A stretch of 64,000 nucleotides of DNA, taken from contig OY365814.1 in NCBI GenBank assembly GCA_959347315.1, forward strand, positions 32,879,759-32,943,758. Reading direction: 5' to 3'. The stretch is from Bimastos eiseni (lineage: Eukaryota; Annelida; Clitellata; Crassiclitellata; Lumbricidae). Within the stretch, counting starts at the first letter, position 1; each line of letters begins with the position of its first letter. The translations under genes were made by a program, and so were the position numbers. The notes below the pieces were generated by a model, which was not told the origin of the DNA, searched no databases, and was given only the letters and a program-made list of their open reading frames with translations. Of this stretch, positions 37,531 to 48,987 are shown piece by piece.

Positions 37531-38519
37531 TATATAGATTGTAATAATCATAATTGTCAAACCTTTTTTAATTGAGCGCCATTGTGTTCTGGAAAGTGGC
37601 GCGCCAGAATTCATTTAGCAGTCACAATAACATTGAATACAGTGAAAGCACACGGTAAAATGTCACACTTGAACTCTTGAGTTTCAGCAGACATTGACAA
37701 ATAAAAATAGTCCTCTATGCTTTCTCTGTATGGTACGGCTTTGCTAATGCTGGCCAAAACGGGCGTTTCAACGTTGTAGTAAGGAAAATAATACGGTTTA
37801 TGTTTCTTACTCTTTACTCTTTACAAGGTACAACTTTAGCCAACGTCACCGCCTAGCGAATGACACGGGGATTCGGGCATCGAACTCTGTTCCACAAGTG
37901 TTCTGCGATCATCATTTATTTTGAGATATGTTTTAGCAAATGCACCTGGGAACATAGCGATTACATAAGATATGGACCTAAACATAGGTGTAAATATGAA
38001 TCCAAAACCATTCTTTTTCAATAATCTTTTTCAAATAAAAGAGTTTCTGAAGTTCTCTTCTCTTTTTAATAGCTTTAGCCTTTTTTTAGAGGTTTCTTTT
38101 GTAGGGATATTTTCTGATTTCTCGTCCTCAATATGCTGTCTGCCTGTATTAAGGACAGATCTTTTAGGCGTTGAATGGTTTGCAGTAAAGCCCGCGAAAT
38201 AGATGTTCTGCCTTTTTCAAGCAGATTCAAATGTTCGATGTCTCCTCATAAACCTCTTATGTTCCTCTTGCATCATCCAGTCCAGCATCATTCGTCTTGG
38301 TCTTCCTCTTCCGCATTTTCCTTCCATCCTCCCTTCCATGATCATTTTCATTATTGAGTTTCCTCTTAGCAAATGCCCTATCCATCTTCGTTGTCTCGGT
38401 CTTATCGTGCGTAGTAGGGTTCTTTCTTCTCCTATTAGCTACAGAAATAGCAATTGCCACCCGAACACAGTAGTAGTAATAGCAGAGGTTTCATTTTAAA
38501 TATTAGACTATACGCAGCA

Positions 38520-39130
38520 GCTGTCATTAAGGTCGTTCTCCACCTTTATTCAGGTTTGGGACTGGCACTGTACGATGAATAGGGGCGGATCCAAACACCT
38601 CAGCTTAGTATGGACGCTAACCGAGAACGCATATTGTAATCGCATACTAATTCGACGTTTTCTTTACATATTATATGGATTAAAGACTCCATTGTAGAGG
38701 TGTCTAAGAGTGCATTTGCCTATGTCGAGTTTAGCATCGACTTGTAAGTCGACAATTGGACATCCAACAATTTCACGACGTAAATTGCATCAACGGCATC
38801 AAAGACAGACAGTCAGACATACATGTACAGAGACAGACAGTTAGACATTCATTGACAGACAGAGAGTCAGAGACACAAGCAGACAAAGACAAGCAGACAG
38901 ACGCAAACATATTGAACGACAGAAACAGACAAACAGTCTGACATACAAAGACAGGCACAGAGACAGACGAAGAGAAACATACATAGACGGACACAGACAG
39001 TCGGACATACAGAGGCAGACGGTCAGACATACGGAGCAGGCGGAAACATTCATTGGAACATACAGCGAATTTATCATTCATTTTAAAGCTGTTTTTGTTC
39101 AGCGCAGACCCAGTGATTACACGAGGTATA
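38520..39130 (+). repeat. R1 repeat, B1-B2, (GACA)n and J
   Basis: CAGGTTTGGGACTGGCACTG, then TAGAGGTGTCTAAGAGTGCA at 38696 and CATCGACTTGTAAGTCGACA. (GACA)n spans 38805-39040. J follows as GCGAATTTATCATTCATTTT and AAAGCTGTTTTTGTTCAGCG. Confidence 0.8.
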
Positions 39131-39289
39131 GACACAGATTGGTCGAACCATAATTCAAAACCTTTGTCGGTTAATGAAAGTCTTCTGTTACTGAAGGGTT
39201 TGCAGCTCTCTTATCTATATTTACTCGCTTGTGCCATTTTGCGATAAATTCTTTAACGCTTTACTTCTGGTTCTCATTCCCATATTATA

Positions 39290-40277
39290 AAGAACTGCTT
39301 CTATTAAGGAGAGTGGCTTTGGAGCGCCATCAATAGACGCATTGCGCATTAGAGACGACGTAATAGAAGTCATGAATTAATTATAATTTTTATTTGAGTA
39401 TACTGCAATTAATCGGTTTGCTGGGCTGTTTTTATGAGCTGTTTGTCTGCCTTTACGAATGTAATTATTGAGCCGTTTGAAAGGTGTTTAATGGAGCATG
39501 GCCCTACATGTATAACTTTTGCAGCGTATCGATCTTGCATTCGGTTGCTGACAAAATCAAATTGCCAAAAGCTAGTCATGACAGTGGATCCATCAGATAT
39601 TTAAAATTGTTTCAGCATAAGTTCCATGACGCATACTCAGTGATTATATCAAAATCAAAATTAATATAGACCGAGCAGTGGTCTAAACATAAATCCAGAA
39701 TTGTTCATTTTCAATTACGCTTTTCGGTTGCGAACTACAATTGTAATTACCATTTTGAGCGAAGTTGCAATATTAGTAGTTTCAGTCAAAGGACACTTTG
39801 CGTCAACAGAAATATTAGCGTAAGCCACATCCGTCACCCAGGAATGGGATTGGCACTTTTAGAGTCTAAGCGGTACTGGCCTCAAACAGCTGAGCATAGC
39901 AATTGAAATCAGTTCTAAGAAGAGGTGGCTCATGATATGACGTTCTCAGCATTTTATACAGAGCAAAAATTCTTTTAAAATGTGTCTAAACGCGCATTAA
40001 GTGCGGAGTTCGGCATCGCTTTGTAATTGGGCGATTTTACTATATTCAATAGTTTCACGCTGTCCAATATCATCACAGAACCTTTATGTCAGTTGAAAGT
40101 TCTAAAGTTATCAGCTTATTATCATTAAAGTATAACTATCAAATATCGGTGAAGGCCGACATCATTGTGGCTAGCACAAAGACTGCAAGTCTGCAATGCA
40201 TCATTGTAAACACCTTTAAAATAGTAGCAACTGTTACTATAAGTCTACTTTCGTTCGCAGATGGTGACATAAATTTA
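39290..40277 (+). repeat. R1 repeat, H to B3, longest ordered copy
   Basis: TAAGGAGAGTGGCTTTGGAG (H), GTCACCCAGGAATGGGATTG (B1), TTTTAAAATGTGTCTAAACG at 39974 (B2), ATCGGTGAAGGCCGACATCA and TGTAAACACCTTTAAAATAG (B3). A B2-like GAGCCGTTTGAAAGGTGTTT also occurs at 39471. The MULE-like transposon inserted just beyond B3. Confidence 0.85.
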
Positions 40278-40286
40278 TGCCGGGCC

Positions 40287-40903
40287 GCGTATTAACATTC
40301 TATATACGAATTCAGATATGCATATTCATAAGTCCTGCTGTTCATTGGATGACAGGGTAGGTTAATAAATATTCATTACCAGTGACGTATTACTAATGAG
40401 CAAACACGTGGCTGATTATTTAGTTATGCGTTTTATAATTGCTTTTTTTGTTTATAATTCTTTAACGCCATTGATAACACTTAGTTTAAATTTATCACCA
40501 TTTACATGTATGCAGAATAAAGGGCTGCTTTTTCAACACTTGACCTCCATGGCTTACGCACCGTTAAATAAGCTTTCTCACGCGACTCCGATATTGTAGG
40601 CCTAATTAATTTGGCGACTGATATTTCTTCGTAACAACGCAGCCACGTGTGAACATCCTCTGCACATCTTAGCTTCGCTCTAATTTCAACTTTCTCTTCA
40701 CTATTAGTTATGCACTCATTTTGAAAAGGAAGCTCACAAAATAAGCCACTATCCAATATCTTGGCTGTTGTGTTGGGGGTAAGCACCGACCATACATATT
40801 TTAAAGGACATTATTATTAGCGCCTCTCCAGCATCCAATGAACAAGAGGACTCATAGTTCATGAATATGCAGATCTGAATTCGTATATAGAATGTTAATA
40901 CGC
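40287..40903 (-). mobile_element. 617-bp DNA transposon, second copy, 9-bp TSD
   Basis: Same element as 36062-36670 in opposite orientation, with the same GCGTATTAAC ends. The flanks are TGCCGGGCC at 40278-40286 and 40904-40912. It differs by a few bases and an extra 8 bp, so both copies moved recently. Confidence 0.92.
40502..40786 (-). CDS. 94-codon ORF of the second transposon copy
   Basis: Identical to the ORF at 36179-36463 except one Lys for Arg (SSVEKAALYSAYM). See that entry for the tentative relationship. The start ATG precedes LTPNTTAKILDSG in both. Confidence 0.4.
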   Translation of the reverse strand: MLTPNTTAKILDSGLFCELPFQNECITNSEEKVEIRAKLRCAEDVHTWLRCYEEISVAKLIRPTISESREKAYLTVRKPWRSSVEKAALYSAYM

Positions 40904-40929
40904 TGCCGGGCCCAAGCTTGTGCTAGTCT

Positions 40930-41470
40930 TCAACACTATGCGAAAAATCATCTCTATACAAATCACTTGGAAAGTTCAATAAATATTTAGGAATTGAATA
41001 TCACTATTTAATAGGGATAATACATGGAAAATATCGAGATACTATAAAAACTGGATAAAATAAAATTATGTAAAAATTTATGCGGTATGATATTCGTTTC
41101 GATATTGAGATATTGTTTTACTGTATTACTATTCCTATTGTTGTACTATTTTAAAGTAATATCTTCAAATCATCTGGATGTCCGTCAGATATCTTATTTA
41201 TCTGTATGAATATCGTAGACAGAGACAGAGGCAGACATAGATGCCGACAGACACAAACACAAAAACAGAGACACACACGCTGACAAATAGACAGGCGAGA
41301 CAGACACACATAAAACCGCAGATACAAAAGCAGACAAAGACGGTAATAAAATGGAGAGTGACAGAGACAAACATAGACCGACGCAGACAGACATTCAGAC
41401 ATACAGTCAAACACAGAGACACACATAGAGACATACATAGACACATGAAATGGCAGTTAATTGGTCAGCT
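40930..41470 (+). repeat. R1 repeat, K - (GACA)n - J edge
   Basis: GCGGTATGATATTCGTTTCG, ATATTGAGATATTGTTTTAC and AAATCATCTGGATGTCCG (K), (GACA)n at 41215-41440, then GGCAGTTAATTGGTCAGCTATT. Confidence 0.8.
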
Positions 41471-42084
41471 ATTGTAATGCTACCTTAACCCTATTAATTC
41501 TATGTATCATAGTAAAAAATCTGTCACCCTTTAGTGTCTACAATTAAAACAATGCAACGGTCAAACAACTTAAAGTTAAATACGAAACACTGAGAAGATA
41601 AGAGCGCATTTGTCTGCCCTATGAGCAAATACAGTTTAATGAAAATTTTATCAATAAAGTCATAAATATGATTTCATAAAATGATTATCTCAATAATGTT
41701 TAAGCGTTTGAACGGAAACCCTGAGAAGCCACTATTCTTAAAGGGTTAAGTGGCCACTGTGCCGGATATCTTCAAGCAGTTATGAGCATCGTCGAAATAA
41801 AGGCGCAAGATGTATGAGATATATGTGACCTGTGGCTTTGACATTACACTACATGTGCATAGATGAGAAACAGAGAGGGTCATTGATTATCTAGTGAAAC
41901 GCACTTGTCGTTATAAGGCCATCACTCTATTGTGCGCCCTTTCTTCGTGAATTGTTTTCAGAAAGCGAAGCTGCTGCAAGCAAGCCCGATGGACTTGGTA
42001 AAACGAAGATGAAGATTCATTTCGACTTATCTCGTTTTTTATGCTTTTCAGATTGTCAAATAAATAATCACAATACGTTTTAAC

Positions 42085-42260
42085 ACAACAGAAGTCTTCA
42101 GGGTTGTGAGAGAAAAGAGAAAGCAAGCAGTAGGTATAATGATCAGTAGGCTATAGGATTAGATTCATTTTTATAACAATCGGGCGATAAAATTACACCG
42201 GGTCTGTGCGTCAGCGCGGAATCTCACGATTGTGCGATCGAGGACGGAGTAAGTAGCTCT
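42085..42260 (+). repeat. Family M repeat
   Basis: GATTCATTTTTATAACAATC, CCGGGTCTGTGCGTCAGCGC and GATTGTGCGATCGAGGACGG. It is the reverse complement of 44110-44230. 41471-42085 shows nothing recognisable. Confidence 0.55.
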
Positions 42261-42959
42261 AACTCTGATGAGTTATCCGTTAGCGTTGAACTAATAACAA
42301 GTTTAAGTATAAACATGGGTTTTTCCGGACCCTTTTTTTATCGGCTTTTGGTAATCTGGTAGATGGCGTAATCTATTTCCTTAGTCTATTTCATTAATAG
42401 GTCATTCATGATGTAAACTTGCCGGAGTGGAGCTCTTTAAGGAGGACTCATTCGATTGGTTAAACGATATTTAATTTTACGCGCATTTTTTTAAAACTTT
42501 CTTTCTCAATTTTTGAGTTATGTCCGTAAACATTTGATACATTGCATTGTCATGCAAGCGTGATATGATTGCCAAATTTCAGCTCTGTATATGGACGGGA
42601 AAATAACGAGAAAAAAAAGGGTTGAAAGAACCCCGACGATCCGACGTCCCATTCATGGCAAAATTTACGCAAGCCAAGATAAACAAAAGACAAATTAAAA
42701 ATCATCATAGTGATGTCAGGAGCAGGAGGAGAGGGAGGAAGAGGTGTAGGAAGAAAGGGGGAAAACGCTGACACGGGTAAAACTGGATATACTCATTCCC
42801 GTGATTACTCTACCCGGACCCGACCCGTAAAATACGTACCCGCACCCTACCATTACTGGTCGGGCGCGAGTATACTCGCGGATCGGTTCTACCCGCAGAC
42901 CCTATTAGACACCATTAAAACGAAATAACCGAGGCTATAAATTCCCTCAGTCAGTCTAA
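42261..42959. other. No gene recognised
   Basis: AT-rich sequence with a purine-rich stretch at 42716-42760 and a CCCGACCCG-rich, GGGTACCC-like stretch at 42815-42900 that yields an open frame but no recognisable protein. Confidence 0.5.
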
Positions 42960-43640
42960 GAGCACTACGCTGATCAAAATGTCCTTAAATAAGTCAAATC
43001 TACCAGTCACTTGGCATGAAAACAGAGGATAGTTTATTCACTGAGAGTAGTGTTTTATCCTAGAATCAAGTGATGCGCTAACCATTACATCCTGAGATGA
43101 AAGCACATCTGAAGTATTTTGTACGAAAACGTATTTTGTCTCATATTTATAGCGGTGGACTTAGGTGTCAGCGAAGGGCTACCCGTTGACCCCGTTTAGT
43201 GTCTCCGATCGGAACTGACAATTGTCGCTTTACTCATCGACACAATTTGGCCCAGAAGCCCTTAGCATCTCTGAAATCTCTCAGATGTCTTCTGATGACC
43301 CCTAGCCTAAACATAGGAGCGGAAGAATTCCTTTTAAAGGAGTCTAGGGGCACATTACAATGTGAATCACTTCATATTGACTGGTAAGTTGACGAATGGA
43401 TTGTATCCAAATAATTTACAACGCGTCATAGCGCAAAATACCGTTGACCTCGATAAGAATATTTTCACATCTTCCAATTATCACAAATCGTGTCTGACTA
43501 TGTGAAGTCGGTTAAGGGTGACATGATGTCGTTAAATCCTTTGTCAGACAGCGCTTCTCTGTAAACACCTTTAAGTTGGTAGTAAATAACGCTATAATTT
43601 TATGGAGATGCTTGTGACAGCCATTGTAATTCAAATTCGC
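42960..43640 (+). repeat. R1 repeat, L-B2-B3
   Basis: AGTAGTGTTTTATCCTAGAA and TCCTGAGATGAAAGCACA (L), TTTTAAAGGAGTCTAGGGGC at 43332 (B2), GTCGGTTAAGGGTGACATGA and TGTAAACACCTTTAAGTTGG (B3). Complete in order. Confidence 0.85.
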
Positions 43641-43709
43641 TCACGACGTAGATACGGTCAACCTAAAGCATTCGCATTGATAATATTATCTCATCTTAAT
43701 TAAAAGTTT

Positions 43710-44110
43710 CTGCCACTTGATCAATTGACCTTTGATGACGTTTGTAGTCGTGCAGTTTCCTCTTTTTCTCTTCCATGCCACAAAAACCTTGTCATATGTT
43801 CTAGGTTGTCTTTTGCCTCCATTGAACAAGGCATCTCCATAAACACCCTTAATACGGTTGCAACTGACATTATATGTACGCCCACAATACTCTCTAATCA
43901 TTGCTTTCATAAGGAGTTTCAAAATAATATTCTCAGTCATTCGCAACGAACACATTATTAATAATAATATTAGTATCTAGCCATAATCAAAATTTTCTGC
44001 AACTTGACCAGGTGACCTTTTGATGACCTTAGTGGTCGTGCAGATTCCTCTCTCTTCCGCGCTACACAACCCTTACCATGTCCTAGGTTGACTGCTTCCT
44101 CCTTTAAACA
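43710..44110 (+). repeat. Direct duplication, units of about 115 bp
   Basis: 43710-43830 and 43995-44110 share TCTGC-ACTTGA, TTTGATGACCTT/GTTT, GTCGTGCAG-TTCCTCT and CCTAGGTTG-like blocks in order, offset by about 285 bp. A B3 piece (CTCCATAAACACCCTTAATA) lies between them. Confidence 0.6.
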
Positions 44111-44290
44111 GTGTTACCTACTCACTACATCCTCGATCGCACAATCGAGGGATCCCAAGTGCTGACGCATTAACCCGGTGATGAGGTTTTATTATTCAAA
44201 TACCATAGACCTACAAATGAATCGATTCATATAGCGATCGTAATCACATAGCTTGCGTTCTCTTTTCTGACACAACTCATAGGACGTCTT
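44110..44290 (-). repeat. Family M repeat, inverted copy
   Basis: CCTCGATCGCACAATCGAGG and GCTGACGCATTAACCCGG match 42195-42250 in reverse complement. From 44290 to 45140 only an R1 trace (AAAGGTGTTTTAAAGCAAAT, 44734) was seen. Confidence 0.55.
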
Positions 44291-45139
44291 TTATGTAATT
44301 GCTTGTAATGTTTATTTTGTGAGTTTGTCCATATCTGATGTTCCATCAGTGCGCTTGCAGGCGGATCAAAAACACACTGACTTAGACCTATTTAAACGAA
44401 CGCAGAACTGTTAAAATATTATTTATAAAATTAATTTAAAGCATCAATGACTTCTGCTGTCATATGATGTCATTAAACTCATTGACTTTCCAACAATGAA
44501 GCGCTGATAAAAGTCAAAGCGTTGACGTCTGTAAAGAACATTTTTCTAAGGATTTTAACAGCTGTTGAGCACATAAATCGTCTTTGAACTGTTGGATTAT
44601 AAAATGTTCCTCTTGCACACCCATAAAACGCATTTCATCAATGCTATATATAATATTTTACTCTTAAACTCGATAATCGTCTCGACGATTGAGTTGGTCA
44701 GTGCTGAGTTAGTCATTGAGCCAACGAAACTGAAAGGTGTTTTAAAGCAAATTATCATATGCATCATTTTGCTCGTAAATTCGCTTACTGAAGAAAACAA
44801 ACTGACAAAAGCGCAGTCATGACTTATGAGAATGAAAGTAGTTTGTATTGTAGAATGATTCAGTCAATGTTCTGTCGACTTGTAGTCGAGTCTTAAGCCA
44901 ATACTCGAAATAATTGAGTCCGTTTGGGTCGGGTCAAGTACTTGTGTCGTCACTGGAAAACATGGCAGATAGCCTTGTTTTGCATTAGTAATGTAAGCAT
45001 TGGCATGCATTGGACATAATGTGAAGCTTCGTGTGCTATTCGAGACCAGTGTATGAGCTCACTATAGGAGCGACAAAATATTTATGTAGCACACGATAGG
45101 ATAATCAGAAGAACGAAGAAACCGTAAACGCTTATATGT

Positions 45140-45440
45140 TTAATGTATTTAAAACACCTTTAAAACGGTCTCATTGGCTCAATAATTATGTTCGTATAAG
45201 AAGTCAAAGCACTACCAGTCAATTGGCATACATTGCTTTGTCCTTGGATGGATCAACTGCTAGATTCGATTTGTCCTTTGACGGTTTAACTGGGCGATTA
45301 ATTTTGTCCTTGGAAAGTTTAACTCTAAAAACTCATTTGGTCCCATTTCATAGGAAAATACATGTAGTCCCGGAATTCTTTATGTTTCGCGAAAAGTAGT
45401 GTTTTGACCATTGAATCAATTAATTCCTGAGATGAAAACA
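45140..45440 (+). repeat. R1 L module with an internal 33-bp tandem repeat
   Basis: AAACACCTTTAAAACGGTCT (reverse B2 edge) is followed by a 33-bp unit starting TTGTCCTTGGATGG at 45238, with a copy at about 45271, another at about 45304 and a partial fourth near 45337. L follows: GTAGTGTTTTGACCATTGAA and TTCCTGAGATGAAAACATT. Confidence 0.65.
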
Positions 45441-45476
45441 TTACTATATATATATATATATATAGTATACATATTA

Positions 45477-45655
45477 CTGTGGCCGATTGGTTAAAGCGGT
45501 CAGTCCGGAACGCTCAGTGTGCGCTGAGTGAGCGGGTTCGAATCTCGTCTGAGGAGTCACTGTGTAGGGACCTTGAGCAAGTAATTCGCAGTTATTGATC
45601 TGCATCACACCTGAATTTGCGGCCCCGAGGCGTGTGTGCATTTCTAAGCTAAGCT
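45477..45655 (+). mobile_element. tRNA-derived SINE
   Basis: Box A TGGCCGATTGGTTAAAGCGG and box B GCGGGTTCGAATCTCG, then the shared tail CACTGTGTAGGGACCTTGAG and GAGGCGTGTGTGCATTTCT. It inserts next to a (TA)n run. The tRNA-like head would carry the RNA polymerase III promoter. Confidence 0.85.
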
Positions 45656-45859
45656 GTAAGATGGGCGATGTCAAGTAACAGTTGTATTGTTACTATTGTA
45701 CTGCATTGTATTGTATGCAGCCTCATTGAAGATATTAATTACATTAGCAATTACCACCTCAGGCAACTGCTCAGTTCAACGTCATCATTGGATCGTGTAC
45801 TTTTAGGAAGCCAGAAAATTTACTTCGTTTTAATGCATTCGTCGCCAATATAAGGAGTC

Positions 45860-46020
45860 GAAAGCTCAGTTTTAGAGGGGTCTAGGGCAGATCACAATCC
45901 GCAGCATTTCGTATTGACTTGTAAGCCGATAAATAAACTGTATCCAACAGATTTAAAACACGTCGTGGCATCAAAGGCCGTTGACGTCGATTAGTATATT
46001 TTTACAGTCTCATTTTAAAG
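45860..46020 (+). repeat. R1 repeat, B2 module
   Basis: AGTTTTAGAGGGGTCTAGGG, CGTATTGACTTGTAAGCCGA, TGTATCCAACAGATTTAAAA and GGCCGTTGACGTCGATTAGT. Good example of the B2 consensus. Confidence 0.85.
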
Positions 46021-46134
46021 CATGTTGACATCGACACCAATTATGTCGAATCACATAACATGCTACTACGAACACAATCAGGTATCTTTAACCGAGGCAC
46101 ACTACACACTAACATCTGTCGAAATTCAACCACG

Positions 46135-46215
46135 GTTCCCACTCCGTGGAGGGCCAATCCTGAGCCGAAAAAGGAGGAGGGCGATGTCAATGACGTTTGG
46201 CATCATACAAAGTCG
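46135..46215 (-). repeat. R1 repeat, B1 in reverse
   Basis: GGGCCAATCCTGAGCCG and AAAAGGAGGAGGGCGATGTC, a decayed B1. Confidence 0.6.
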
Positions 46216-46424
46216 ATAAAGTGAACCATCGCCAACTGCGTTCTTTCAAAATACAACCAATTACTAAAGAATAAACAGTTGAAAGCGAAGATCGGAGTGA
46301 TGGCGAGGAACGAATGGAAACATATCTAGAGCGATTTATCTTCGCAAATAAACAACAAATATTGAGGAGATGCGATAAACCAACCAGAAATGAAAGTCAA
46401 AAGCAACGGAAATAGATTGTAGAC

Positions 46425-46530
46425 GCTAGAGTACAGGGCAAGGGATGCGAGTTCGCTTCCCGTACCATCCTAACGTCAGCAAGTCCTTTTTTCACTAGGC
46501 GGCGTTGGTTCAACTGAATATCGTATGGCA
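46425..46530 (+). repeat. Second SINE-like family
   Basis: GGATGCGAGTTCGCTTCCCG resembles a tRNA T-arm region, followed by TCAGCAAGTCCTTTTTTCAC and GGCGGCGTTGGTTCAACTG. Compare 12388 and 59880. Confidence 0.4.
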
Positions 46531-46534
46531 TCTT

Positions 46535-46700
46535 TAAATTTATATAGCGCCTCTCACAGAATAACTATTCAAAGGCGCTCTCAGCACATAAACTCCGAGG
46601 GAAAAGAAACTACTTTAAAGAGCTAGATGCCGGTGGAGATAATCCAGTCATTAGTTAGGTACTTAGTGATGGAGGAAGTTCATTTCAGGTAGATGGACCC
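46535..46700 (+). repeat. Family C repeat
   Basis: TTTATATAGCGCCTCTCACA, AAAGGCGCTCTCAGCACATA, GATAATCCAGTCATTAGTTA and ACTTAGTGATGGAGGAAGT. It matches 59718-59870. Confidence 0.65.
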
Positions 46701-47129
46701 ACACAATCAAACACATCCGGTGTTGAACCATGACAGACTTAGTGATAGGCACTAACGATCAAGACGATCAACAGAGGAACGAGATGACGCTGCTGATAAC
46801 GACGTTCGCAAATAGTCAGAGAGATATCTCGGGACACAAGCAAACTGGGTTTTATAAATCAGAAACGTAACGTAATAGCGCCTTGCATGTCTGTCAACAG
46901 TTACATTCGACTCTTGGAATAGCGCTTGTCATCTCTCAACATGCGGCATTGTTGAAATCATACTGCTTTTGTCAGTTTGAAATTGAACAAATTTATGATA
47001 TTATATCAAGAGAACGATGAAGGCAATGAAGAGCGAGAATAAGAACAAGAGCCCTCAAAAGCAAAGGAACTGCAGGCGACAGAAGCTGCAGTCAAAACAC
47101 TGCAGGAAACAGAGAAATGTTGAAAGACA

Positions 47130-47400
47130 TCAATTGATGTCGTTAAACACCTTTAAAATAGAAACGACATCTACTATTTGTACGGTCTACCTTAATTGAT
47201 CAACAATCATTTATTGAGCATTCCACAAATTTCTAAAATTTTCAGCTTATTGTCAGTCAGATATAACATGAGATATCGGTGATGGGTAGTATATCTGTTG
47301 CTGATACGGAAGCACTGCTTCATCGTAAACACCTTTAATACTGTAGCAACTATCACCATAAGTATTCTTGAGCGCACGCGTTGCTCAGTCTTGACAAGAC
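47130..47400 (+). repeat. R1 repeat, two B3 ends
   Basis: GTCGTTAAACACCTTTAAAA at 47138 and CATCGTAAACACCTTTAATA at 47321, the second preceded by GTCAGTCAGATATAACATGA. From 46700 to 47130 nothing certain was seen. Confidence 0.75.
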
Positions 47401-47689
47401 GATCGCTGTGGAATTCAGACACATCTTATATATACTCATGATAATAAGTAATAATGGAAACATCATTCTAACATCAGGAATTAATAGTAAGAATATAGTG
47501 GAGATGATATTTTAAAATGTATTCTGTAAGTGCAGTGTCCTAAATCTTAACTTAATTAAAGGAACTAAATATGTTTAGTGCAGTTAGATTATGGATGTTA
47601 GAGAAACCAGAATCATAAACCTCTTTTGACACCAGCAATTGATTACAGCAGATGAATACCTTTTTTTAAATAATAAATATATTGATTCA

Positions 47690-47900
47690 TCATTAATATT
47701 TTACTTGTTATGTCACGATAATATAAAACTCAACTCAAATAGCTGGCGGCATGATATTCCGATTGATTTTGAGAGGCACATTGTTTTTAATATAATTTTT
47801 TTATTACTGTTGGTATCTATTGATTATTTGGCAACGATATCACAAACAGGGACAGAAGCAGGGAAGGATACAGATAGGTATACACAGACAGATAAGTAAG
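47690..47900 (+). repeat. R1 repeat, K with short (GACA)n
   Basis: GGCGGCATGATATTCCGATT and TTTTGAGAGGCACATTGTTT (K), then GGGACAGAAGCAGGGAAGGA and ACACAGACAGATAAG. Confidence 0.7.
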
Positions 47901-48229
47901 AGACAAGTAGACGTAAACAGACAAGACAACCACCAGCCACTAACTTTTGATTGATCAGAATCTTTAAATGTCAATGATGCATTACTTTATAAATAGATTT
48001 GGTCTGACTGTGTGAACTTTGTTTATTGTTATGACGTTTACGATTTGGTTAGATGTTATTGAATAGCTTCACATTTTGAATGATTGGTTGAAATTGGGCG
48101 ACCTCTGTTAGCGGAACGGTCCCCTCCTTTGGGGTCTCCAATTGTTCACTGCATTGGGTACTCTCAATGTTATTGTGATCACTGTAGTTATAATTATTAT
48201 GTATTTTACATGATGAAAACGACACAGAC

Positions 48230-48380
48230 ATATAGAAAAACAGAGACAGACAGTGAGTCAAGTAGACAGACAGAGATAGGCACAGACACTTACACAGACG
48301 GAGAGAGACATAGACAGTCAAACATGCAGACCAGACAGTCAATTTGTCAGTTATTTCAAAGCTGGTCTAGTATAATTCAG
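48230..48380 (+). repeat. R1 (GACA)n and J edge
   Basis: CAGAGACAGACAGTGAG through GGAGAGAGACATAGACAG, then CAATTTGTCAGTTATTTCAA and AGCTGGTCTAG. Confidence 0.7.
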
Positions 48381-48384
48381 TAGT

Positions 48385-48915
48385 GCGGAGAGAGCGGTGA
48401 ACCGGTGTACTCAAAGTAGAGCAACAGAGATCGCGAAGATAGGCAGAGGCGAGACCTAGCAAGGACCGCCATACCAAAGAGATGATACGGTACGAGATTC
48501 GTTGTTGAGGGGGAGCCAGTGGACCACATCCAGCATGCAGCCGGAGACAAGGCCAAATTTAGGAATGCGTCCGACAAGATGTGCAACAGAACACAGGACC
48601 CGCTCCAGGCAATGCAACCGCCCAGCGGGAAGGCCTGCATAGAGTGAGCAACAGTAATTCAGTTGGGCTGTGATGAAGGCGTGAACAAGGGTAGCTGTGG
48701 CGTCTGGACTTAGCGAGCGGTAGAGTTCGAAGCTGACGCAACTGGTAGTATGAATCACAGCAAATATGGTGAATATGAGAGGCAAAGGTAAGTTCTTGGT
48801 CCAACGTGACTCCAAGGTCCTGGACAACAGCAGCAATGGCAGTTAATTCAAGCTTCATAAACTGCTGGCGACTGCCCATCCAGATAAATTGAACTTTTTT
48901 GTGGTTGAGTCTCAT
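48385..48915 (-). pseudogene. CR1/L2-like LINE fragment, RT C-terminal part
   Basis: On the - strand from 48915: MRLNHKKVQFIWMGSRQQF, VQDLGVTLDQELTFASHIHH and YYQLRQLRT. A frameshift then leads to SLSPDATATLVHAFITAQLN, CSLYAGLPAGRLHCLERVL and MLDVVHWLPL. These are the post-YADD blocks of CR1/L2-type reverse transcriptases. 5'-truncated with frameshifts. It is a different subfamily from the 8-10.9 kb copy, judged by sequence and its GC-rich codons. Confidence 0.85.
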
Positions 48916-48987
48916 TATTTGGCCACTATGTCACCTTTAAATATACAGATCTTGCGCCATCAAAGAATTAACTGCTATACACTATAC

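Noticed and set aside
42710..42928. 72-codon open frame with proline and tyrosine
   Set aside because: Lies over CCCGACCCG-type low-complexity sequence; no domain.
45477..45560. Possible functional tRNA gene
   Set aside because: Box A and box B are good, but the unit is about 180 bp, recurs twice elsewhere with the same tail and does not close an acceptor stem; it is a SINE.
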